16,451 bases of DNA from an uncultured Actinomycetes bacterium (GTDB taxonomy: Bacteria > Actinomycetota > Actinomycetes > S36-B12), in NCBI GenBank assembly GCA_913061025.1, contig CAJXUJ010000013.1:1-16451 (forward strand), in the 5' to 3' direction. The translations under genes and the position numbers were made by a program. Each line of letters begins with the position of its first letter. Positions within the stretch are counted from its first letter, which is position 1. This document shows positions 1-6,078 of the stretch, one piece after another. The notes under the pieces were generated by a model. The model saw only the letters and a list, made by a program, of their open reading frames with translations, did not search any database and was not told where the DNA came from.

Positions 1-615
1 ATTCTGGAGCGCGCCATCGGTGGCTGGCGGGGAATGATCGATAGCGGACTGCCCACTGTTGTTTTCATTTCCGTGTACGTCATCGCGTCCCGACAACTGC
101 AGCCAGCACTCATTGCCGCGATCGTCGCCGGCGTTCTCTTGGCCGGCTATCGGCTGATCCGCAGACAGCGTCTGCAGCAGGTTCTGACCGGTTTCCTCGG
201 ATTGGCGATCGCTGCGGGGTTTTCCGCATGGACCGGGCAGGCAGAGAACTTCTTCCTGCCCGGCTTGATTACCAACGTCGCGTATGGAACGGCCTTCGTC
301 ATTTCAATTCTGATTCGGTGGCCGTTGCTAGGCGTCGCCATGGGGTATTTGACCGGCGATGGAACGAGTTGGCGAGCTGATCGGCGTCTGATGCGTACCT
401 ACTCCGCTGCCTCGTGGGTGTGGGTCGGGGTCTTCTTTGGTCGTTTGCTTGTCCAGGTGCCGTTGTACCTCGCTGCGGCAGTTGAACTGCTCGGAGTCGC
501 GCGCGTCGTGATGGGTTGGCCACTGTTCCTGGCGGCTGCTTATGTCACGTATCGCGTGTTGTCGCCTGTGTATCAAGAACGCCGTGCCGCGACCGAAGGT
601 GGATCACCGTCGTAG
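1..615 (+). CDS. DUF3159 family integral membrane protein (5' end missing)
   Basis: The frame is open from base 1 to the TAG at 613-615, so the gene starts upstream of the window. An internal ATG at 34 exists, but the preceding codons (ILERAIGGWRG) match the conserved GGWRG entry of DUF3159 proteins, so the true start is outside. The visible 204 residues carry about five hydrophobic segments (PTVVFISVYVIA, ALIAAIVAGVLLAG, VLTGFLGLAIAAG, YGTAFVISILIRWPLLGVAMGYL, then SWVWVGVFFGRLLVQVPLYLAAAVELLG and WPLFLAAAYVTYRVL) separated by short basic loops, as expected of a cytoplasmic-membrane protein. Function is unknown. In actinobacteria this family sits beside the ceoB/ceoC TrkA pair, as here (13 bp away, convergent). 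A link with ion homeostasis is inference from that context only. Family assignment is by remembered sequence character. Confidence 0.8.
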   Translation: MLERAIGGWRGMIDSGLPTVVFISVYVIASRQLQPALIAAIVAGVLLAGYRLIRRQRLQQVLTGFLGLAIAAGFSAWTGQAENFFLPGLITNVAYGTAFVISILIRWPLLGVAMGYLTGDGTSWRADRRLMRTYSAASWVWVGVFFGRLLVQVPLYLAAAVELLGVARVVMGWPLFLAAAYVTYRVLSPVYQERRAATEGGSPS

Positions 616-628
616 GTGGCGTACACGC

Positions 629-1285
629 CTAATTGCCGAGAAGTGCCTGCAGTTCGGGCTCTCGCGACGGCGCAGCGACGAACAGCAGTTCATCACCAGC
701 CTCGAGGGTGGCGTCATCGGACGGAGTCATGACGTTGGTGCCACGGACGATCGCCACCGGCGCGGTGTCCGCGGGCCACGCGATCGCAGTAACGATCTGA
801 CCCACCACGGGAGAAGACGCAGGCAGAGTCATTTCCACAAGTTCGGCGGCACCTTGACGGAAGGTGAAGAGTCGGACGAGATCGCCTACCGAGACCGCTT
901 CCTCAACGAGCGCGGACAGCATCCGCGGAGTTGAGACCGCGACGTCGACCCCCCACGACTCATCGAACATCCACTCGTTCTTCGGATGATTGACACGGGC
1001 CACCACACGAGGAACCCCGAACTCGGTCTTCGCCAACAACGACACCACCAAATTGACCTTGTCGTCCCCGGTTGCGGCCACGACCACTTGGCATTCGGCA
1101 AGTCGGGCTTCGTCGAGCGCGGACACCTCACAGGCATCGGCCATGAGGGTCTGGGCTCCTGGAACGACCCCGGGTCGGGTGAGTTCGGAATCCTTGTCGA
1201 TCAGGAGGACATCGTGGCCGTTCCCGACCAACTCACGACCGATGGCCCGCCCGACCTTTCCCGCTCCCGCGATGGCAACGCGCAT
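629..1285 (-). CDS. ceoC: TrkA-type NAD-binding potassium-uptake regulator, second copy (CeoC-like)
   Basis: 218-residue protein with an N-terminal RCK/TrkA-N Rossmann domain and a C-terminal TrkA-C (RCK_C) domain. The dinucleotide motif GAGKVG (G7, G9, G12) is followed by the acidic residue D30 that binds the adenine ribose in NAD-binding members. The C-terminal part (about 140-217) ends in GDELLFVA, typical of RCK_C. Such proteins gate Trk/Ktr-type K+ channels from the cytoplasm in response to nucleotides. The ATG at 1285 is chosen because MRVAIAGAGKVG is the family's usual beginning; longer in-frame extensions run back into ceoB. It follows ceoB by 7 nt on the same strand, so the two form an operon; only a weak GAGG lies 2 nt before the ATG. 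No membrane K+ transporter subunit is visible in the window, so the partner is unknown. Confidence 0.9.
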   Translation of the reverse strand: MRVAIAGAGKVGRAIGRELVGNGHDVLLIDKDSELTRPGVVPGAQTLMADACEVSALDEARLAECQVVVAATGDDKVNLVVSLLAKTEFGVPRVVARVNHPKNEWMFDESWGVDVAVSTPRMLSALVEEAVSVGDLVRLFTFRQGAAELVEMTLPASSPVVGQIVTAIAWPADTAPVAIVRGTNVMTPSDDATLEAGDELLFVAAPSREPELQALLGN

Positions 1286-1292
1286 TACCTCG

Positions 1293-1946
1293 TCACCGCC
1301 CCATCTCGCAGATGCGCTCGACGTCTTCACGACGTTCGGGATCGAAGAGCAGATGAACCAGATCGCCCTCTTGGATGACGGTTCGCTCGTCCGGAAGAAT
1401 GGGACTCCCCGCACGTGTGACAAATGCTACGCGCGCACCGGAAGCCTGACCGAGATCTGCGGCCCGACGACCCCTCCAGTCCTCTCCGACATGAACTTCA
1501 GCGAGGCACATTGATCCGGTGGCATCGACAAATTCGGTTTCTGCACCCATGGGAAGCAGCGCCCGCATGATCTGCGTGCTCGTCCATGCAACCGTGGCGA
1601 CAGTCGGAATACCCAGCCGCTGATAAACCTCCGCACGCCTGGGGTCGTAGATGCGAGCGACGACGTGTTCGACGCCGTAGGTCTCACGGGCTACGCGCGC
1701 AGCCAGAATGTTCGTGTTGTCGCCGCTGCTGACCGCGGCAAAGGCATGAGCTCGCTCGATGCCCGCGTTCTCGAGGGTCTGGCGATCGAATCCAACACCC
1801 TTGACGGTGATCCCACCGAACTCCGAACCGAGCTTTCTGAAGGCTTTCGCGTCCTGATCGACCACCGCAACCGAATGACCGCCGCGATCGAGTTCGTCGG
1901 CCAGGGATGAACCGACCCGCCCGCAGCCAAGGATCACGATGTGCAC
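1293..1946 (-). CDS. ceoB: TrkA-type NAD-binding potassium-uptake regulator, first copy (CeoB-like)
   Basis: 217-residue RCK protein. The Rossmann motif GCGRVG (G7, G9, G12) and acidic D30 are intact. The central segment NTNILAARVARETYG and the conserved VVARIYDPRRAEVY block are characteristic of CeoB-like proteins. The TrkA-C domain occupies about 140-217 and ends in GDLVHLLF. A start at TTG 1952 is possible, but GTG 1946 gives the family's usual MHIVILGCGRVG beginning and fits a leaderless promoter (TAGCGT box 6 nt upstream), so 1946 is preferred. No Shine-Dalgarno sequence precedes it. ceoC follows after 7 nt. In Mycobacterium the equivalent ceoB-ceoC pair lies next to a permease gene and an RNA methyltransferase; here the methyltransferase is divergent and adjacent but the permease is absent. 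Confidence 0.9.
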   Translation of the reverse strand: MHIVILGCGRVGSSLADELDRGGHSVAVVDQDAKAFRKLGSEFGGITVKGVGFDRQTLENAGIERAHAFAAVSSGDNTNILAARVARETYGVEHVVARIYDPRRAEVYQRLGIPTVATVAWTSTQIMRALLPMGAETEFVDATGSMCLAEVHVGEDWRGRRAADLGQASGARVAFVTRAGSPILPDERTVIQEGDLVHLLFDPERREDVERICEMGR

Positions 1947-1952
1947 CCTCAA

Positions 1953-1958
1953 ACGCTA
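1953..1958 (-). promoter_or_regulatory. -10 box of the leaderless ceoB-ceoC promoter
   Basis: Read on the minus strand, TAGCGT (TANNNT) is followed by exactly 6 nt and then the GTG start of ceoB at 1946. That distance places transcription start at, or within a base of, the start codon, i.e. a leaderless mRNA. There is no Shine-Dalgarno sequence. No convincing -35 hexamer is seen; it would fall inside the start of the divergent methyltransferase gene. Confidence 0.55.
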
Positions 1959-1973
1959 CACGCGTGCGATGCC

Positions 1974-1979
1974 TATCCT
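1974..1979 (+). promoter_or_regulatory. -10 box of the leaderless RNA methyltransferase promoter
   Basis: TATCCT (TANNNT) is followed by exactly 6 nt and the GTG at 1986, the same geometry as the divergent ceoB promoter. This supports leaderless transcription and decides the start of the methyltransferase. The two -10 boxes are only 15 bp apart, so polymerase binding on one strand should hinder the other. Confidence 0.6.
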
Positions 1980-1985
1980 GCGGGT

Positions 1986-3326
1986 GTGCCCGAATCGACC
2001 ACCTCGCAAGGCCCTCTTTCCACGCCGAGTAGGCCTGCACACAGCTACGTCGTCGGACACGAGGTCGACGTGACTATCGAATCGGTTGCACACGGGGGCC
2101 ATTGCATCGCCCGTCACGAAGGAATGGTGATCTTCGTCCGGCATGGCTTGCCGGGGGAGCATGTCTCGGTTCGCATAACCGAGGTCTCGCCTCGATACCT
2201 CCGCGGAGATGTCGTCTCCATCAAACAACCTCATTCGGCACGGGTCACACCCGAATGCCCGGCATACCGACCCGGTGGATGTGGTGGATGCGATTTCGCG
2301 CACGCGGAATTGTCGTACCAACGGCAACTGAAACTTTCGGTGCTCCAGGCCGCACTGAGCCATCAGGGTGGCTTGCCTCCAGCCGAAGTGGATCGCTTGC
2401 TGACAGAAGGAATGACCGATCTGGGTTTGTCTCATGGCTGGCGCTCGCGAATGCAGTACCGCACGATCCAGCAGGGCGAAGCCGCCACGATCGCCATGCA
2501 CATTCACCGCAGCGATCTGCTCGTGGATGCCAGCGGATGCATGATCGCTGAACCCGCGGGCCATGCGCTTGCTCAACGGGCCGCAGCCGATGTGCCGGGA
2601 ATCAGTGCAGTATTCATGGCGGTAGGCGATGACGGTCCCGTGGTCGACGTTCTCGACGCTGACGACGATCCGGGCGACAAGCACGATGCGGGCGACCATG
2701 GTGAGCACTCCGAGGTACGGCATCACATCCGCGTGGATGATCGAACGATCACGTTCAACACACGCGTCGATGGCTTTTGGCAGGTTCACCCGCTGTTGGC
2801 TCAAGCCCTCGTCGATACGGTGCTCGATTGGGGTGCACCGAAAGCCGGCGAACGATGGTGGGACCTGTATTCCGGAGTAGGCCCTATCGGTGCCGCCCTG
2901 GCCCTTCACACCGGCCCAACTGGCCGGGTGGACGCGGTCGAGTCGTCCGGGATCGCGGCCCGTGAGGCTCGTCGGGTCGCGCGAAGTCTTGCGCCAGCGG
3001 CCGTCATGCAGGTGCATCGCAGCGATACCCGACGGTGGCTCGGGTCAAGGGCAGATGTCGGTGAGTCGGGGAAACCGACCGTGCACGGGGTAGTCCTGGA
3101 TCCGCCGAGGTCCGGAGCCGGTCGCCCGGTGCTCGAACGCGTGGCCATCGCCGGACCTCGCATCGTCCTGTACGTGGCCTGCGATCCCATCGCTCTGGGC
3201 CGGGATGTGGCGACGATGACCACCCTCGGGTATCGCCTTAGCCGGCTTCGGGCCTGGGATGCATTCCCACATACGCACCACTTCGAGACCGTGGCCGCCT
3301 TCGTGCCGGTGGATCAGATATCTTGA
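1986..3326 (+). CDS. TRAM-domain class I SAM-dependent RNA (uracil-5-)-methyltransferase, RumA/TrmA family
   Basis: 446-residue enzyme that methylates C5 of a uridine in rRNA or tRNA using SAM. N-terminal TRAM RNA-binding domain at about 20-78. Iron-sulfur cysteines C91, C99 and C102 (in CPAYRPGGCGGC) and C185 match the 4Fe-4S ligands of RumA-type enzymes. The methyltransferase fold starts near 290 with the SAM motif DLYSGVGPIGAALA. DPPRSG (372-377), the nucleophile C399 in VACDP, and the general base E434 in HFE are all present, so it should be active. Residues about 224-246 are an Asp/His/Gly-rich insertion of low complexity. The frame is open back to a GTG at 1941, but GTG 1986 is preferred: it lies 6 nt after a TATCCT -10 box and removes an overlap with ceoB. 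The exact target uridine cannot be told from sequence. The stop codon lies inside the acnA palindrome. Confidence 0.9.
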   Translation: MPESTTSQGPLSTPSRPAHSYVVGHEVDVTIESVAHGGHCIARHEGMVIFVRHGLPGEHVSVRITEVSPRYLRGDVVSIKQPHSARVTPECPAYRPGGCGGCDFAHAELSYQRQLKLSVLQAALSHQGGLPPAEVDRLLTEGMTDLGLSHGWRSRMQYRTIQQGEAATIAMHIHRSDLLVDASGCMIAEPAGHALAQRAAADVPGISAVFMAVGDDGPVVDVLDADDDPGDKHDAGDHGEHSEVRHHIRVDDRTITFNTRVDGFWQVHPLLAQALVDTVLDWGAPKAGERWWDLYSGVGPIGAALALHTGPTGRVDAVESSGIAAREARRVARSLAPAAVMQVHRSDTRRWLGSRADVGESGKPTVHGVVLDPPRSGAGRPVLERVAIAGPRIVLYVACDPIALGRDVATMTTLGYRLSRLRAWDAFPHTHHFETVAAFVPVDQIS

Positions 3327-3339
3327 CGTCAAGATAACT
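3316..3339. promoter_or_regulatory. Palindromic candidate operator upstream of acnA
   Basis: TATCTTGACGTCAAGATA at 3319-3336 is a perfect 18-bp inverted repeat. One mismatch further out it continues for two more pairs (3316-3317 with 3338-3339), giving 11 matched pairs of 12. It ends 5 bp before the acnA Shine-Dalgarno sequence and includes the methyltransferase TGA stop. The left arm contains TATCTT (3320-3325), a possible -10 box that would start transcription near 3332; a bound regulator would then block polymerase. The sequence does not resemble the GlxR half-sites (TGTGA/TCACA). Regulator identity is unknown; no regulator gene is adjacent. Confidence 0.65.
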
Positions 3340-3343
3340 AGCC

Positions 3344-3349
3344 GGGAGG
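3344..3349 (+). promoter_or_regulatory. Ribosome binding site deciding the acnA start
   Basis: GGGAGG lies 5 nt before the GTG at 3355. It fixes the start there although the frame remains open upstream to 3259 inside the methyltransferase gene. Confidence 0.8.
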
Positions 3350-3354
3350 CCGCA

Positions 3355-6024
3355 GTGGCAAGCCAGGACAGCTTTAACGCCCGTGGAACGTTGTCGGTGT
3401 CGACCACCGACGGGACGAAGGAATACGAGATCTTCCGCATCTCGGCGGTTCCCGGATCGGCGCGACTGCCTTTCTCACACAAGGTTCTGCTCGAGAACCT
3501 CCTGCGCACGGAGGATGGTGCGAACGTCACCGCAGCGACCATCGCGGCTCTCGGCGAATGGGATCCGCAGGCTCAGCCATCCACGGAGATCCAGTTCACG
3601 CCAGCGCGGGTAGTGATGCAGGACTTCACCGGAGTGCCCGTCGTGGTCGACCTCGCAACCATGCGCGAAGCCGTGAAGTCCCTGGGCGGTGATCCGTCCA
3701 AGATCGAACCGCTGGCTCCAGCCGAACTCGTCATCGATCACTCGGTCATCGCCGACTTTTTCGGTCTTCCGGATTCTGAGGAACGCAACGTCGAACTCGA
3801 GTACCAGCGCAATCGGGAGCGTTATCAGTTCCTGCGCTGGGGCCAGGGGGCTTTCGACGAGTTCAAGGTGGTTCCTCCCGGTACGGGGATCGTCCACCAG
3901 GTGAACATCGAGGCGCTGGCGCGCGTGATCATGGCGCGCGGAGGCCAGGCGTATCCGGACACGGTTGTCGGGACCGATTCGCACACCACAATGGTCAACG
4001 GGCTCGGGGTCCTTGGATGGGGAGTCGGTGGGATCGAGGCCGAGGCCGCGATGCTCGGCCAGCCGGTCTCGATGCTGATTCCGCGGGTGGTGGGCTTCAA
4101 GTTGACGGGGGAGTTGTCACAGGGCGCCACGGCCACCGATTTGGTACTGACGATCACCGAGATGCTCCGCAAGCACGGTGTGGTCGGCAAGTTCGTCGAG
4201 TTCTATGGCGAGGGTGTTTCCTCGGTGCCACTCGCGAATCGAGCCACGATCGGCAACATGAGTCCCGAGTACGGCAGCACGGTCGCGATCTTTCCTATCG
4301 ATGCGGCCACAACGGACTACCTCCGCTTGACCGGACGCAGTGAAGAACAGATTGCACTCGTCGAGGCCTACGCGCGAGAGCAGGGACTCTGGCACGACCC
4401 ACAGCACGAGCCCGTGTACTCCGAGTATCTGGAACTTGACCTGGGCACCGTCGAGCCGTCCCTTGCCGGTCCACGTCGTCCACAGGATCGGGTGCTGGTG
4501 TCCAAGGCCCGAGCGGATTTCGAGAAGGCCCTCGAGGACTACACGAATGATTCCCACCGCACCGCCGCGTTTGCATTGGACGGTCAGCCGGTCACCATCG
4601 GCCACGGAGCCGTCACCATCGCGGCCATCACCTCGTGCACGAACACGTCGAATCCTTCAGTGATGATGGGCGCGGGACTCCTCGCCAAGAAGGCTGTGGA
4701 ACGAGGACTCACCCGCAAGCCGTGGGTCAAGACCACGCTCGCCCCGGGTTCCAAAGTGGTGACCGACTATTACGAAAAGTCGGGATTGCTGCCGTACCTG
4801 GAGAAGCTGGGCTTCGACATCGTTGGGTACGGATGCACCACCTGCATCGGCAACTCCGGACCGCTTATTCCCGAGGTCAGTGCAGCCGTGAACGAGCACG
4901 ATCTCGCGGTGGTGTCCGTACTCAGCGGAAATCGAAACTTTGAAGGTCGCATCAACCCCGATGTGAAGATGAACTATCTGGCGTCTCCGCCATTGGTGGT
5001 TGCCTATGCGATTGCCGGCACTATGGACATTGACCTGCTCACCGAGCCGCTTGGTCACGACGAATCCGGAGAACCCGTGTTCCTCGCTGACATTTGGCCA
5101 AGCGCGACCGAAGTGCAGGCGACAATCGACGCATCCATTGATTCGGATATGTTCACGAGTCGTTACCGGGACGTGTTTGCGGGTGACGACCGCTGGCGTT
5201 CGTTGCCGACCCCTGAGGGAGACGTCTTCGAATGGGATTCCCAGAGCACATACGTGCGCAAACCGCCGTACTTCGACGGAATGGATCGCGATCCGGCACC
5301 CGTCACGGATATCTCGGGAGCTCGAGTCCTCGCCCTCCTGGGGGATTCGGTCACCACTGATCACATCTCACCGGCTGGTTCCATCAAGGCGGATAGCCCC
5401 GCAGGTATCTACCTGACCGAGCACGGAGTCGAGCGCAAGGACTTCAACTCCTACGGCTCTCGCCGAGGCAACCACGAGGTCATGATCCGCGGGACGTTCG
5501 CGAATATTCGCCTGCGCAATCTCATGCTGGAAGGCGTCGAGGGTGGTTTCACCGTGGACTTCACCCAGGGTGAGGACGCTGTGGTGCCCATCTACGACGC
5601 CGCCATGGCCTACGCCGAGCACGGCACACCGCTCGTCATTTTGGCGGGCAAGGAGTACGGCTCCGGGTCGAGTCGGGACTGGGCTGCCAAGGGAACGGCC
5701 CTGCTCGGTGTTCGAGCCGTGATCGCGGAGTCCTACGAGCGCATTCACCGCTCGAACCTGATCGGTATGGGGGTCCTCCCACTGCAGTTCCCCGAGGGAA
5801 TGAGCGCGACCACCTTGGGCCTGGAGGGTGACGAAGTATTCACCATCCGGGGTATCGAAGCCATGAATACCGGGGACGTTCCGCAAACGGTGGAGGTCGA
5901 GGCAGCCGGACCGGGTGGTCGGGTGACCGAGTTCAACGCCGTGGTTCGGATCGACACGCCGGGGGAGGCCGACTATTACCGAAACGGCGGAATCCTCCAG
6001 TACGTGCTCCGTTCGCTGCTCTAG
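3355..6024 (+). CDS. acnA: Aconitate hydratase A
   Basis: 889 residues, the usual length of bacterial AcnA/IRP-type aconitases. It interconverts citrate and isocitrate via cis-aconitate in the TCA cycle, in the cytoplasm, with a 4Fe-4S cluster. The three cluster ligands are seen: C428 (TSCTN) and C494/C497 (GCTTCIG). Other family blocks are GTDSHTTMVNGLGVLGWGVGG in the N-terminal half (about 204-224), NPDVKMNYLASPPLVVAYA just after the cluster, the swivel-domain entry GDSVTTDHISPAGSI, and the substrate-binding loop EYGSGSSRDWAAKG followed by ESYERIHRSNL. The start is GTG 3355 because of the GGGAGG site and because MASQDSFNARGTL is the typical N-terminus. The upstream palindrome suggests repression; aconitase is commonly tightly controlled in actinobacteria. 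No truncation or frameshift is seen. It is followed by a small hairpin and then dxs. Confidence 0.97.
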   Translation: MASQDSFNARGTLSVSTTDGTKEYEIFRISAVPGSARLPFSHKVLLENLLRTEDGANVTAATIAALGEWDPQAQPSTEIQFTPARVVMQDFTGVPVVVDLATMREAVKSLGGDPSKIEPLAPAELVIDHSVIADFFGLPDSEERNVELEYQRNRERYQFLRWGQGAFDEFKVVPPGTGIVHQVNIEALARVIMARGGQAYPDTVVGTDSHTTMVNGLGVLGWGVGGIEAEAAMLGQPVSMLIPRVVGFKLTGELSQGATATDLVLTITEMLRKHGVVGKFVEFYGEGVSSVPLANRATIGNMSPEYGSTVAIFPIDAATTDYLRLTGRSEEQIALVEAYAREQGLWHDPQHEPVYSEYLELDLGTVEPSLAGPRRPQDRVLVSKARADFEKALEDYTNDSHRTAAFALDGQPVTIGHGAVTIAAITSCTNTSNPSVMMGAGLLAKKAVERGLTRKPWVKTTLAPGSKVVTDYYEKSGLLPYLEKLGFDIVGYGCTTCIGNSGPLIPEVSAAVNEHDLAVVSVLSGNRNFEGRINPDVKMNYLASPPLVVAYAIAGTMDIDLLTEPLGHDESGEPVFLADIWPSATEVQATIDASIDSDMFTSRYRDVFAGDDRWRSLPTPEGDVFEWDSQSTYVRKPPYFDGMDRDPAPVTDISGARVLALLGDSVTTDHISPAGSIKADSPAGIYLTEHGVERKDFNSYGSRRGNHEVMIRGTFANIRLRNLMLEGVEGGFTVDFTQGEDAVVPIYDAAMAYAEHGTPLVILAGKEYGSGSSRDWAAKGTALLGVRAVIAESYERIHRSNLIGMGVLPLQFPEGMSATTLGLEGDEVFTIRGIEAMNTGDVPQTVEVEAAGPGGRVTEFNAVVRIDTPGEADYYRNGGILQYVLRSLL

Positions 6025-6045
6025 GCAGGTGCTTGCGAACCTGCC
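6024..6045 (+). terminator. Short hairpin just after acnA, possible weak terminator
   Basis: GGCAGGT (6024-6030) pairs with ACCTGCC (6039-6045) around an 8-nt loop, directly after the acnA stop. It lacks a following T-run, so it is either an L-shaped actinobacterial type of terminator, an mRNA-end stabiliser, or incidental. Confidence 0.35.
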
Positions 6046-6063
6046 GTCTGGCGACTTCGGGCC

Positions 6064-6069
6064 TAGACT
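6064..6069 (+). promoter_or_regulatory. -10 box of a near-leaderless dxs promoter
   Basis: TAGACT lies 9 nt before the dxs ATG, which predicts a 5' leader of only about 1 to 3 nt. No Shine-Dalgarno sequence precedes the ATG. No clear -35 hexamer is present at 16-18 bp upstream. Confidence 0.45.
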
Positions 6070-6078
6070 GCTGAAGCC

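Noticed and set aside
618..629. GGCGT/ACGCC inverted repeat in the 13-bp gap between the convergent DUF3159 and ceoC genes, as a bidirectional terminator
   Set aside because: Realistic RNA stem is only 4 bp with a 4-nt loop and there is no T-run on either strand.
1956..3017. Long open frame (353 codons) on the minus strand opposite the RNA methyltransferase
   Set aside because: Antisense to a gene with all catalytic residues; its translation has no recognisable domain and arises from GC-rich codon bias.
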